Origin: Crocodylus rhombifer
Lineage: Eukaryota; Chordata; Crocodylia; Crocodylidae
Length of the DNA: 64,000 bases
Direction of reading: 5' to 3'
Assembly (NCBI GenBank): GCA_038503035.1
Contig: JAVSML010001071.1
Coordinates: forward strand, 247,345-311,344
The translations under genes were made by a program, and so were the position numbers. The number at the start of each line of letters is the position of its first letter. Position 1 is the stretch's first letter. This document shows positions 46,111 through 56,739 of the stretch, piece after piece. The notes under the pieces are model-generated. The model was not told the origin of the DNA and ran no database searches. It saw only the letters and a list, made by a program, of their open reading frames with translations.

Positions 46111-46716
46111 CATCTCTTGGGGAGACACACATGGGCTGCTCCTCTCAAAGACAGGTCTGTGTGGGGATGCACTGGATATTAGGGGTTATGGTTTTACATG
46201 TTTTTATTGGCTCGTTATTTTATATACTCATTATTTTTTGGACGTGGGGTTGAACGCAGAGTCAAGTAAACCCTTAAAATATTAAGAATAAAATGATAAT
46301 ATTAGAAAGAGACACGTGTGAGCTTCTTCTGTACATGAAATCTCAGGTGCTGTCCTGGCCGTCTGCCACAAGAGACTGGGGTGGGACAGACAGATGCTGT
46401 ACCCAGAGCCCAGGGCCACTTGGGTGCAATTAAATGAGGAGCACCAGTGAATATATAGAGAAACAGCACATGTATGAGGGACACCAGTGAAGAAGTCAGT
46501 GTGGGGGAAATGGCACCAGTGGGAGGATTCAGTTGATTCCTGAACACGAAGCTAAGGACACAAAATAAGAAAAGCGTGTAGGCTAAAGAGGCTCTTTATA
46601 AAACAAGATTCAAAATAAAGAAACCTGCTAAGGAGTGGCACCCTGGGCAAAGGGGTATCTCTTGGGAAGACACACATGGGCAGCTCCTCTCAAAGAGAGG
46701 TCTATGTGGGGATGCA
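46111..46716 (+). repeat. 61-bp direct repeat around the WNT 3' end
   Basis: Positions 46111-46171 and 46656-46716 are direct copies of the same 61-bp block with 5 mismatches and no gaps (shared core 'cacacatgggc' and 'gctcctctcaaag'). The first copy lies in the inferred 3' UTR and the second about 360 bp beyond the polyadenylation signal. Confidence 0.9.
46287..46292 (+). terminator. WNT4B: polyadenylation signal of the WNT4-like gene
   Basis: A canonical AATAAA about 405 bp after the stop codon, within 'aagaataaaatgataat'. It is the first AATAAA hexamer seen downstream of the coding end. The cleavage site would fall about 10-30 bp later. Confidence 0.65.
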
Positions 46717-46939
46717 AGAGACACTGGGGGCTCTAAGCAAAGCTCAGGAGGTAGGAACCAGAAAATGGATAGTGACTCAAACCAAATGTGCCCAGGGCAG
46801 AAGCCTCTTTCATCCCCTGTTATTGAATAACTTCTCCCAACTGCTAGGTCTCAAAGGCACCACAGGGACACTTGTTCAAATAAGCAATGCCCAGGCTGGT
46901 GCCAAATGAAACTCTGGGGTCAGGGATTCCCCACTGTGG

Positions 46940-47085
46940 GGGCAACACAGAGACCATATCAAAAGCCTTGCTAAAGTCAAGATATGCCTTGCATTCACAG
47001 AATCAGCCATCTTGTCATAGAAGGCAATGAGGTTGGTCAGGCATGACTTGCCCTTGGTGAATCCACATCATTCATGCTGTGTAGA
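46940..47085 (-). mobile_element. CR1 LINE internal fragment
   Basis: Minus-strand translation gives 'LTNLIAFYDKMADSVNA' followed by a broken 'KAFDMV' equivalent, the RT segment just before the catalytic palm. Both ends are missing. Confidence 0.65.
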
Positions 47086-47616
47086 GTCTGGAGAAGACTA
47101 TGGCAGTGGTGACTCAGTGGTGCCTCTTCTGGCTCTGTGTATAGGTGGCTCCAGGCATGGGCCAGCCCCAGGCACAGGCCATCTTGGAGCCATCCATAGG
47201 CTGGCCCTAGGTCCTTGTGGGGACAGGCTTCCCAGCAGAGGTTCATCAGACTGGTAGCTGTTGTTTTGAGTGATAGTGGTGCCTCTGATTCTTCCCTAGT
47301 TCCTTTTTCTAAACTCTTAGATTCAGACAATCGTGACAAAATGACACTCATCTTAATGTCCTGAAGGTGCTCTGAGTGGAAATTGACAAACTCCTGACTG
47401 AAGTATGCAACTTATCATTGAAAACTTCCTCAGTACCAGAGGACTGGAGTGTTGCCAATGTGACTCCCATATTTAAAAAAGGCTAGGAAACCCAGGAAAC
47501 TACAGGACGGTAAGTCTAACTTCTGTTCCTGGAAAACTGGAGAAACAACAGTAAAAAATTAGGTAGTCGTGGGATTGCAGGGAAGGTCCACTCATAGATT
47601 AGAAATTGGTGTAAAA

Positions 47617-49777
47617 TAGGGCTGTTAATTAATCACAGTTAATGTGCCCGATTAATGCGGTAATCAGATCTTGCATTATTTTTTTTAATCACAGTTAATT
47701 ACATATGTGGTTCCGGAGCCTGGGCCCAGGCTTCACTCCACTGCTTCTGAGCTGCCCTGCAGACAGCAGTGGCAGCACAGGGGACTGCAGGGCAGCTTGG
47801 GTACAGGCCCCCGGTAGCTACAGCGGTGGGGGAGCGGGGTGAGGTGATATGTCCGCACACAGACACACATGAGCAGCCACAGCTTGCAGGCTGCATATAG
47901 AGCAGCCCCAAGCCGGTAAGTCTGTGGAGAAGGAGTGGCAGGGGGAAAGGGAAAGGGCAGATTAAGACCCTCATAGTGAGGGAGGGAGGGAGGCAGAGGC
48001 AGGGGTAGGGCTGGGGTGAATGGGACCCTGGGGCTGGGGCTGGGGCAGGTCATGAGACAGAGCCACGTGATGATCATAGAATCATAGAATCAATGAGTCG
48101 GAAGGGACCTAGACAGATCATCGAGTCTGAACCCCTGCCATGGGCAGGAAGGAGCACTGGGGGTGGCAGGGGTCATAAGACCCCAGCCAGGTGCCTGTCC
48201 AGTCTCCTCTTGAAGATTTCCAGGGAAGGTGAGAGCACCACCTCTCTGGGAAGCCTATTCCAGGCTCTGGCCACCCTTACAGTGAAGTAGTTCTTCCTAA
48301 TATCTAACCTAAACCTATCCTCCCTCAGCTTGTGGCCATTGTTCCTAGTGACTCCAAGGGGGGCCCTGGTGAACAGACTTTCCCCGAGTCCCTGCTGGTG
48401 GCCCCTGATAGCGTTGTAGGCAGCCACAAGATCTCTCTCAGTCTCCTCTTGTGGAGACTGAAGAGATTCAGGTTCCTCAGCCTCTCCTCATAGGGCTGGC
48501 CACAGAGGCCCCCAACCATGTAAGTGGCCTCCTCTGGACCCTCTCCAGGTTCCCCACGTCCCTCTTGAAGTGCGGCGCCCAGAACTGGACGCAGTACTCC
48601 AGCTGCGGCCTGACCAGCGTCACATAGAGGGGGGCAGGACCTCTCTGGACCTGTTAGTGATGCCCCTGTTGATGCATGACAGGGTGTGATTGGTTCTGCC
48701 TATTGCTTCGTCACATTGGCGACTCATTTTCATCCTGGAGTCAATCATGACTCCAAGATCCCTCTCTGCCTCTGTGCTGCCGAGAGGGTCAGCCCCTAAC
48801 CTATGACCATAATGCTGGTTCCCTCTCCCCAGGTGCAGCACCCTGCACTTGCCCTTGTTGAACCGCATCCTGTTAAGATCCACCCACTTCTCTAACCTAT
48901 CCAGGTCTGCCTGGATGCAGTCCCTGCCTGCCAGTGTATTCACTTTACCCCACAGCTTGGTGTCATCAGTGAACTTGAACAGGGTGCACTCCACACCCTC
49001 ATCCAGGTTACTAATGAAGATGTTGAACAGCACTGGCCCAAGGACTGAGCTCTAGGGGACTCCGCTGCCCACACCCTCCCAGGTCAACATCGACCCGTCC
49101 ACCACCACCCTCTGGGTACACCCCTGAAGCCAGTTTGCCACCCATGTGACGGTGCATTCATCAATCATCCATCATCCAGGGGTGCAGGTGTGTGTTACTC
49201 CCTGTTACTGCATGGGGGGCATGTGCACCCTGATTTGTGCATGGGGCAGAGTTAGGCTGCATGCTGTGGGCTGGGGCTCTGTGCCCTGCTGCCTTTGCCC
49301 CAGGAGCGACACACTGGCTGTGCTGCGTGTCCCCTGCCTGCCCAGCTGTGGGAGGCATACCGTGGCTCCTGGAGCAAAGGCAGCAGGATGCAGAGTCCCA
49401 GCCTGCAGTGGGCAGCCTGCCTCTGGCCTGCCCTCCCACAGCCCCCCCAACTCTGCTGCTGCCCTCATTCATGACCCACAGTACCCTGCATCCTGCCAGG
49501 CAGTGTGGACCCTCCCTCTCCTTGGGCTTCAACTTCCCTCCCACACCCTCCATTGCCCCCCACACTTTCACAAATTCACCCCTCACACACATACTCCACC
49601 CCCACCCCCACCCCCAAACCATACAAAGTACCTGCATACATTTGCACAATTTGCAGTTTTTCTGCTCATAATCTTGAGTTTTTAGCTGTGCGGTTAAAAA
49701 TTGCAATTAATTGCAACTATTTTTTAAAAATCATGCAACTAATCTCAATCAAATTTTTAAATCATTTGACAGCCCTA
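47617..49777. mobile_element. TIR DNA element, TA-flanked, split by a CR1
   Basis: The left end TAGGGCTGTTAATTAATC and the right end, reversed, TAGGGCTGTCAAATGATT share 9 terminal bases. TA at each side may be the target duplication. Subterminal zones on both sides are rich in 'ttaatcacagttaatt' and 'gcaattaattgcaa' palindromes. Between them is GC-rich non-coding DNA (47700-48065 and 49166-49680). A CR1 occupies 48070-49165. The whole sits inside the L3-like LINE and its removal restores the LINE order. Confidence 0.6.
48070..49165 (-). mobile_element. CR1 LINE, 5'-truncated, inside the TIR element
   Basis: Minus-strand CR1 ending in the octamer-like tail 'atcatagaatcatagaatc'. RT motifs in broken frames are 'MLFNIFISNLDEG', FTDDTKLWG where FADD is expected, 'VLHLGRGNQHYGHRLG' and 'DLGVMIDSRMKMSRQCDEA', then 'RFRLDIRKNYFTVRVARAWN'. 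Truncated just before 'VPQGSVLGP'. Inactive. Confidence 0.9.
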
Positions 49778-50207
49778 GTTTAAAGATAGGGGGAAAAAAG
49801 AGTGAGTATACATGGTCAGTTTTGGGGATGGAAAGCAGGGTCCTCCAAGAGTTTGTGGTGCAAACACTGCTAGTCAACACGTTCATAAAGAATCTGGAAA
49901 AGGGGGCGAGTAGAGAGGGGACCAGATCTGCAGATGACACAAAAGTATTCAAAGAGGTAAAGACCAAGGTTGACCGCAAGGAAATACAGAAGGATTTGGC
50001 AAGATTGAATGCATGGGCAATTAAATGGCAGATAAAATTCAATATAGATAAGTGTAAAGTGATACAAATGGGTAAAAATAATTCAGACTTTACCTACACT
50101 ATGATGGGCTCTACATTTCATAGATTTCATAGACATCAGGGCTGGAAGGGACCTCGGGAGATCATCGAGTCCAGCCCCCTGCCCAAAGGGCAGGAAGTCA
50201 GCTGGGG

Positions 50208-50462
50208 TCATAGGATCCCAGCAAGATAAGCATCCAATTTACTCTTGAAGGTGTTCAATGTAGGTGCTTGAACCACCTCCGCTGGCAGGCTGTTCCAGAC
50301 CTTGGGGGCTCGGACAGTAAAGAAATTCTTCCTTATGTCCAGCCTGAAACGGTCTTGCAGGAGTTTGTGACCATTTGACCTCGTCATCCCTTGGGGCGCT
50401 CTGGTGAACAGACGTTCCCCCAGATCCTGGTGGTCACCCCTGATAAACTTATAGGTGGCCAA
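50208..50462 (-). pseudogene. CR1 ORF2 C-terminal tail, shifted by +1
   Basis: 84 residues: 'ATYKFIRGDHQDLGERLFTR', 'NGHKLLQDRFRLDIRKNFFT' and 'VWNSLPAEVVQAPTLN'. This is the normal end of CR1 ORF2, but it sits one base out of frame from the main ORF2. An extra base in the 'gattggccacc' stretch at about 50460 explains the break; the main frame terminates there as DLIGHL. Confidence 0.9.
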
Positions 50463-53004
50463 TCAGATCACCCCTGAGCCTACGCTTTTCCAGGCTAAAG
50501 AGTCCCATGGCTCTCAGACTGTCATCGTAAGATCTGTTTTCCTGACCTCTGATCATGCGCGTGGCTCTCCTCTGGACTCTCTCAAGCTTCTCCACATCCT
50601 TTTTGAATTGTGGAGCCCAAAACTGGACGCAGTACTCCAGCTGCGGCCTCACCAAGGCCAAGTACAAGGGGAGAATGACGTCCCAGGATTTGCTCGAGAA
50701 GCATCTATGGATGCACGCCAGCATTCTGGTCGCTTTACTAGCCACAGCATCACATTGCAGGCTCATGTTCATCTTGTGGTCAACGATGACCCCCAAGTCT
50801 CTTTCTTCTGTAGTGCTAACCAACGTAGCACTGCCGAGCCTATAAGGGTGCTGCAGGTTTTTCCTCCCAAGGTGGAGAACCTTGCATTTTTCGGTGTTAA
50901 ACACCATAAGGTTCTCGTCCGCCCATTTGCTGAGCTTGTCCAGGTCAGCCTGGATCACCCGCCTATCTTCTGGCGTGGATGCTTTGCCCCAAAGTTTGGT
51001 GTCATCTGCGAACTTGGCCAGTCCACTCCTGACTCCAATGTCCACATCATTAATGAAGATGTTGAACAGTATGGGTCCCAGGACAGAGCCTTGAGGGACC
51101 CCACTGGTCACAGGGCACCATGATGAGTGACTGCCATCAATCACAACCCTCTGGGTCCGACCACGAAGCCAATTTCCCAGCCAGCGGATCATGGTGGAGC
51201 CAAGGCCACAACTGGGCAGTTTGGCCAAGAGGTGATCATGGGATACCAGATCAAAAGCTTTTTTGAAGTCAAGATATATGACATCAATCTCTTCTCCCTT
51301 GTCCAGGTGATAGGTCACCTGGTCATAGAAGGAAATGAGATTGGTCAAACAAGACCTACCCGCAACAAACCCATGCTGGCTATCCCTTAGGATGTTAGCC
51401 TGGGCCAGTCCCTCAAGGATGGCCTCCTTAATAAACTTTTCTAAGATCTTCCCCAGGACAGAAGTCAGGCTAATGGGCCTGTAGTTAGCCGGATCCACTC
51501 TCCTCCCTTTCTTGAAGATCGGCACCATGTTGGCCTTCTTCCAGTCTTCGGGCACTACACCAGAGCGCCAGAAGTTTTCAAAGATCTGTGCCAGGGGCTG
51601 GGCTATGACGCTCGCCAGCTCCTTGAGTACCCTGGGGTGCAGATTGTCAGGGCCAGCTGACTTGAAGGTATCCAGCTTCTCAAGGTGTTCCTTCACGAGG
51701 TCAGCATTGATGGAGGGTAGGGGATCCCCCTCACCCAGATTTCTCTGTCCCATAGCAGGCATGGGCATCCCGTGTGACTGATGAAAGACTGACACAAAGT
51801 ACCTATTTAATAGGTTGGCTTTTTCCTGGCTGCCAGTTGTCAGTTGCCCCCTCTGGTTTAGGAGGAGTCCAACATTGCCCTTGCTTTTCCTCCGGCTCCC
51901 CACATATCTGAAAAAGGACTTTTTGTTGTCCTTGATGCCTAAAGCTAGTTGGAGTTCAGTTGCAGCCTTGGCTTTCCTGGTTTGGTCCCTGCAGGACCGG
52001 ACCAGTGCGAAGTAATCCTCCTTGGAGGTGAATCCCGTCCTCCATCCTTTGTAGGCTTTCCTTTTTAGCTGCAGGAGGTCCGCTAGGTCTCTGGAGAGCC
52101 AGGGGGGCTGCTGTGCCTTCTTGCTGCCTTTCCTCCGTGTTGGAATAGATTTAGCTTGTGCACTGAGGATCGCTTCCTTGAGAAGCAACCACTCTTCTTG
52201 AACTCCCATCTCCCTGGGGTCATGGTCCCTGAGGGCCTGACTGACTAGCCTCTTGAGCTTGTCAAAGTCGGCTTTTCTGAAGTCAAGGACTTCTGTGTTG
52301 CTCACTGACTTGCCAGCCTTACGGCGGATGGTGAAGGTGATCAGCTCGTGGTCGCTGTCACCCAACTTCCCATCGATCATTAGGTCGCCGATTAGGTCGT
52401 CCCCCGTAGCCAGTCCCAGGTCGAGCAGCGCTTTGCCTCTCGCTGGCCCATAGACTTCTTGAGTCAGGTAGAGGTCATCCACGCACGAGAGAAAGCTTTG
52501 CGCCCGCTCAGATTTAGCTGAGTGATCTTCCCATGAGATGTCCGGGTAATTGAAGTCACCCATGACAACCAAAGTCCTGGAGCAAGCGGCCTCAGTCAGT
52601 TCCCAGGCGAACTCCTGGTCAAGCTCGGGACTTTGAGTGGGAGGTCTGTAGTAGACTCCCACTGTTGTGTCCCCTGTGCTGAATTCCCCACAAATTTTTA
52701 CCCAGGGGGTCTCTAGCTGTCCATGCCGGTCGCCAACATCAGCTTGCAGGGACATGTAGCTTTCCTTCACATAGAGAGCTACACCCCCACCCCTTTTGTC
52801 AACACGATCCCTCCTGTACAGGGTACAGCCCTCTATACCTGTGGTCCAGTCATGGGTGGAGTCCCACCAGGTCTCCATTATCCCAATGACATCATATTTC
52901 TTTGCACTGAGCAGGAGGATGAGCTCCTCCTGCTTGTTGCCCAGCCTCCTGGCATTAGTGTACAGGCAGGCAAGTGTGCCCTTGGGGGCTCTTGCCTTGC
53001 CCAC
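50449..53004 (-). CDS. CR1 ORF2: endonuclease and reverse transcriptase
   Basis: 851 open residues. Endonuclease (about 1-230): 'GNKQEELILLLSAKKYDVIG', ETWWDSTHDW, VGVYYRPPTQ, VVMGDFNYPDISWEDH and GDSDHELITFTI. Linker: 'KSIPTRRKGSKKAQQPPWLS'. RT (about 470-750): 'GVVPEDWKKANMVPIFKKG', 'DPANYRPISLTSVLGKILEK', 'IDVIYLDFKKAFDLVSHDHL', 'GVPQGSVLGPILFNIFINDV' and intact FADD at 665-668, then '[20 protein letters not shown]' and 'LERVQRRATRMIRGQ'. It drives target-primed retrotransposition of CR1. Position 1 is a GTG and no nearby in-frame ATG was found, so initiation is uncertain. The last 80 residues or so are lost to a one-base shift near 50460. All visible catalytic motifs are preserved, so the element is young, but this copy is probably not competent. 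Confidence 0.9.
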   Translation of the reverse strand: MGKARAPKGTLACLYTNARRLGNKQEELILLLSAKKYDVIGIMETWWDSTHDWTTGIEGCTLYRRDRVDKRGGGVALYVKESYMSLQADVGDRHGQLETPWVKICGEFSTGDTTVGVYYRPPTQSPELDQEFAWELTEAACSRTLVVMGDFNYPDISWEDHSAKSERAQSFLSCVDDLYLTQEVYGPARGKALLDLGLATGDDLIGDLMIDGKLGDSDHELITFTIRRKAGKSVSNTEVLDFRKADFDKLKRLVSQALRDHDPREMGVQEEWLLLKEAILSAQAKSIPTRRKGSKKAQQPPWLSRDLADLLQLKRKAYKGWRTGFTSKEDYFALVRSCRDQTRKAKAATELQLALGIKDNKKSFFRYVGSRRKSKGNVGLLLNQRGQLTTGSQEKANLLNRYFVSVFHQSHGMPMPAMGQRNLGEGDPLPSINADLVKEHLEKLDTFKSAGPDNLHPRVLKELASVIAQPLAQIFENFWRSGVVPEDWKKANMVPIFKKGRRVDPANYRPISLTSVLGKILEKFIKEAILEGLAQANILRDSQHGFVAGRSCLTNLISFYDQVTYHLDKGEEIDVIYLDFKKAFDLVSHDHLLAKLPSCGLGSTMIRWLGNWLRGRTQRVVIDGSHSSWCPVTSGVPQGSVLGPILFNIFINDVDIGVRSGLAKFADDTKLWGKASTPEDRRVIQADLDKLSKWADENLMVFNTEKCKVLHLGRKNLQHPYRLGSATLVSTTEERDLGVIVDHKMNMSLQCDAVASKATRMLACIHRCFSSKSWDVILPLYLALVRPQLEYCVQFWAPQFKKDVEKLERVQRRATRMIRGQENRSYDDSLRAMGLFSLEKRRLRGDLIGHL

Positions 53005-53132
53005 AGATTGTGCCAGGGCTGGGGCAGGGGTGGGCTCCCTTAAGTGCCCCCTTATGTGCCTTGGTCCGCTGGCTTTGCAAGGGTTGCTCAGCGGGCCAGC
53101 AGTGGCAGTAGTCCCCCCATCCCCCAGCTGGC

Positions 53133-53741
53133 TTAGTTTAAAGCCCGGTGGAGCAGGTCAGCCAGCCTGGGTGAGAAGAGCCTCCTCCCCAGCGGAGAGA
53201 GGTGGAGGCCATCTCTTCCCAGCAGCTCGCTGCCTCTCTCGCCAAAGAGCGGGCTGTGGTCATGGAAGCCAAAGCCTTCCCGATGACACCAGCGCCGCAG
53301 TCTTTGGTTCACCACGTGGATCCTCCTCTCCCTCCTTAGCCCATAGCCTGAGACTGGGAGGATCGACAAAAACACCACCTGAGCTCCCAGACCCCTAAGC
53401 CCCGCTCCCAACTCCCTGTAGCGCCTCATGACCTGGCTGGGGGTGCTCTGAGCCATGTCATTGGTGCCCACATGAATAAGGAACATGGGGTAGTGGTCTG
53501 TGGGCTGGAGGAGCTGCGGGATCCTCTCCGCAATGCCTCGGATGCGGCCTCCTGGGAAGCAGCAGACTTCCCGGGCTAAGGGGTCGGGGCGGCAGATAGC
53601 CCCCTCAGTGCCCCACAGGATGGAGTCTCCCACAACAAACACCTTTCGCTTTGTCTTGGGGGAGAGCGGGGCCAGTAGCTGCGGTCGAGCCTGGGTTGCC
53701 TGCGGGAGCTGGCAACTGCGTGGGCTCTGCTGGGGCTGCAA
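53133..53741 (-). pseudogene. CR1 ORF1 SGNH esterase domain
   Basis: This frame ends at 53133 and holds the esterase part of CR1 ORF1. It shows block I 'RKVFVVGDSILWGTEG' (GDS with the nucleophile Ser), block III 'LIHVGTNDMAQS' (GTND), and block V 'RDGLHLSPLGRRLFS' (DGLH with catalytic Asp and His). These are the SGNH hydrolase signatures described for CR1 ORF1. The open frame starts at a TTG and lacks the upstream half, which lies in other frames (53605-54190), so ORF1 as a whole is broken. Confidence 0.85.
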
Positions 53742-54190
53742 GAGGTGCGAACCTGTTGCTAAGCTCAGGCGAGGGAGGGCCCTTGGTGCGGCGGGCCTTT
53801 GGGCCCTTGACCACCTTGGTCCATGCCCCTGACTGGCAGAGCGGGAGGTCCCAGAGTCCTCCTTAGTCGCGGAGGGATGGAGCTCTCCCCTGTGGCTCCC
53901 GGGGGAGAAGGGCCTGGCAGTAGGAGTCTATCTCCTGCTCGCAGTCCCTGATGGCACGCAGTCTCTGGACTGTGGCCTGGAGCTCCTCCAGCTGGTGCGC
54001 CAGAGACCGCAGTAGGGAGCAGACCCCGCAAGGGGAGGTGGCCATGCTCCCAGGCCCCAGAGCCTGAAAAAGGGACAGGCAGCCCCCGCAGCCAAGAGCC
54101 AGGGGCTCCGTCTGCGTGGAGCCCAGGACCATGGGCTCCGTCTGGGTGGCCGTCTCTGAGGTGCCCAGTGGAGGGGCCGTAGAGCCCGAG
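53742..54190 (-). pseudogene. CR1 ORF1 N-terminal half, frameshifted
   Basis: The minus-strand pieces 'CGGCLSLFQALGPGSM' and 'CGVCSLLRSLAHQLEELQ' with a leucine/glutamine heptad stretch ('LAHQLEELQATVQRLRAIRD') are the Cys-motif and coiled-coil of CR1 ORF1. Continuation 'RRTLGPPALPVRGMD' and 'KGPPSPELSNRFAPLAAPAE' lies in two other frames. At least three shifts separate them from the esterase. Confidence 0.7.
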
Positions 54191-54357
54191 GGAAGAGATC
54201 TGGGACTCTGGGAGTCATTGTGGACAATTCACAGAAATCATCAGGTCAGTGCTCAGCAGCTGTCAAAAGGCAAACAAAATGTTAGGGATTATTAAGAAGG
54301 GAACTGTAAACAAAACAACCAGTATCATTATGGCCCTTTATAAGTCCTTGGTACGGC

Positions 54358-56735
54358 TGACTAAGGGAGACCACTACTTGTGCTTCTGACTGACTGAAGC
54401 ATCCCAGGGTCCTGAAGTGAGTTAAGTATCCTTGAGGGCTACTACATCTGTTTCCCAGGGGGTGCAGAGCCAGAATCAAGCCCATCCCTGGATGGTGGCA
54501 GCTCTACCCCCAGCCTAGTGGGTGTGCTCCAGGAAGGGGGTTGGCCATATGTGAGGTGCCCCCAGGGAGGCACTCAGAGCCTGGAAAGTGGTCGGGCACA
54601 ATGAGCTGGGTGGCTCAGCACAGGAGCACCCCCTACTGACCTGCCACATGGCGGGGCGTATTCCCAAGGTAAGCGAGATCACCCAGACCATTGGGGAGAT
54701 GCTTGCTGTAGATGGCCAGTCCGTCTCCTTAGTTGAGCAGCCAGGGTTCAGGCAGCTCATGGTGCTTGTAGCACCACCTTTAGCAGGACAGTGGTGCCCT
54801 CCCTGTATGAGGCATGCAGGAAGTACTTGAGGAAGGAGGTGCATAAGACAGGCCTGCAGGTGGCCTTACACTTCACCTCAGACATCTGGAGTGATCAGGG
54901 TGGAAATCATGCCCACCTCTTCCTCACATGGCACTGGTGCGACCAGTCAGGTTGTCAGTGGGCTCTTCTTCAAGCCGAGGTGATGGATGAATCCCACACA
55001 GCAACAGAGATCATGGAGGCCATGAACCGCATGGTGCAGGGGTGGCTTGTTGGGCAGGGCAAGCTCACCCGTGAGTTCATGGTCACTGACAATGGGGCCA
55101 ATATGGTCAAGTTGGTCCATGATGCCAACTTGTGACTGTGTGGCATACAAGTTCCACCTTATAGTCAGGGACACCTTGGAGGGGGACAGGCTGCTGGTGA
55201 GGGTGCTATCACAATCAGCCAGCTCATTTCAAAATGCAGGAAGGTGGTGGGCTACTTCTACTGGAGTATTAAGAGGGGCAAGATGCTGCAGGACAAACAA
55301 GCAGAGCTGAGCATCCCACAGCACAAAATCATGCAGGATGTGGAGACTTGGTGGAACTCCACATACCTATACTCAGAAGGCTGATGGAACAACAGAACAT
55401 TGCTTGGGGAGAATGGGATCAGCAGCCTCCTTAACAAAGCTGAGTGGGATACCATCTCCCAGATCTTGGTGGTCTTCAAGCCATTCCTCAAGGCCACTGA
55501 GAGCCTCAGAGCTGGTGAGGGAGCTTCAGAACCAAATGGAGAAGTTCAAGGGGATCCATGTTCCTGGCTGGGACAAGGCACTTTCACCAGAGGTGCAGGG
55601 ACTGGTGAAACAGCTGAAGGAGGGCATCAAGAAATGTCTGGATCCATTGCGGTACACTACAGTCCATGTGCTGGCAACCATGTGCAACCTGAGGGTGAAG
55701 GGACAGCATGTGCACCAGCAAAACCCTGGATCACTGGATGGAGGTGCTGATGAACAGAGTCAGGCAGGCAGAAGGGCAGAGGTGGGGGGACATGGAAGTG
55801 GAGGAACCATTGTCCCGTGACAGCATTTCATCCACCAGCCAGTCTTCTCCACCACAGGTGCTGCCAAAGTGGGCCAAGGACATGGCTTCCATGTTGGGGT
55901 CCAGAGGCACCAGACCCCAGCATCAGGCAGGTAGCACCAAGGCCTCGGTGGCTACCTATCTTGCTGAGGAAGTGGAGCCACTGCTCTACAACCCCTTGGC
56001 CTACTGGGCAAGCCAGAGCCAGATGTGGCAGGCTCTGGCCATGATTGCCAGGGAACACCTGCCCTGTCCACCCTCCAGTGTTCTGAGCTGGGAATGCTGT
56101 GACACCCCACTGTACCTCCTTGGATCCTGGTTTGGTGAAGCAGCTTGTGTGTCTCAAGGTAAACCTCCTGCTGGTGGGGTTCTCCAAGCTCCACATGCAG
56201 ACAGAGTGAGTGCCACCTTCCTCACTCTGTCCACATCTATTTCCTTAAAAAAAAAATTTAAACCATTTAATGCCCTGCTCTCAGAGCTGGAGGTGGCACT
56301 CACTGTATCACCAGCCAGCAGGGGAAGAACATGTCCCTACTGAGCTCCCATGCCAGGATGAACTTGGAGGTATGGGCTGGGGCTCTGGGGAAAGGAGGAG
56401 GGTCCAGGTTCTGGGCATGATCTAAAACTGCACCCTGCCAGGTCAGGCCTGCCAGTGGCACAGCAGCCTCCAGGAAATGCCAGAACTACAAACCCCCCTG
56501 GTGAAAGGTGCGTAGGAGGCACCTTGTTATCTCCAGCCACCTCAAACGTACACAGTCCTGGCTAGGGAAAGCCCAGACCTGTAAGAGCTTTGAGAGGCCT
56601 GAGGCTTGCTGGTTGCTGTGAAGTTGTGAAGCTCCAGGTAAGCTTAGCTTCCTGGGATGCCATCTGTAAGGCATGGGTCGCAATGTAGGAAAGGTATGGA
56701 GCTGCAGAAAAGATGTCATCCCTAGACATCAGGGG
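54358..56735 (+). mobile_element. hAT-Ac-like DNA transposon, decayed
   Basis: Plus-strand hAT transposase remnants fill this gap in the L3-like LINE. The boundaries are set by where LINE sequence stops (54357) and where the Penelope fragment begins (about 56740). The terminal inverted repeats were not identified with confidence. Confidence 0.55.
54590..56210 (+). pseudogene. hAT-Ac transposase pseudogene, ZBED-like
   Basis: Ordered parts of an Ac-type transposase are 'HPLLTCHMAGRIPKVSEITQ', 'LAVDGQSVSLVEQPGFRQLM' (about 54700-54760), then in another frame 'VPSLYEACRKYLRKEV' and 'ALHFTSDIWSDQGGNHAHLF' (the SDxWS catalytic region, about 54862-54921) and 'REFMVTDNGANMVKLVHDAN' (TDNGANM, about 55070-55130). 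Later come 'QDVETWWNSTYLYSE' (WNST, about 55335-55380), 'SLLNKAEWDTISQILVVFKP' and, near the end, 'PLAYWASQSQMWQALAMIAR' with 'HLPCPPSSV' (the hAT dimerisation motif, about 55995-56085). At least four frame changes and a stop break it. It is much better preserved than the ZMYM1-like relic. Confidence 0.8.
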
Positions 56736-56739
56736 CCTA

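Larger units (their letters stand above)
50118..54205 (-). mobile_element. near-complete CR1 LINE, 4.1 kb
   Basis: The minus-strand copy contains ORF1 (54190-53133, frameshifted), ORF2 (53004-50449, open) and the 3' tail to 50118. ORF1 has an N-terminal Cys-containing region, a short coiled-coil segment and an SGNH-type esterase. ORF2 has endonuclease plus RT. Tail: 'ggaagggacctcgggagatc', then a terminal 'atttcatag' repeat. It interrupts the older plus-strand L3-like LINE. The single open 2.5-kb ORF2 makes it the least decayed retroelement in the window. Confidence 0.95.

Noticed and set aside
45577..46128. 183-residue minus-strand open frame opposite WNT exon 5
   Set aside because: It is a shadow of the strongly biased Wnt coding exon on the other strand.
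56486..56719. Short minus-strand open frames after the hAT transposase
   Set aside because: They fall in the non-coding 3' part of the hAT element and show no homology.
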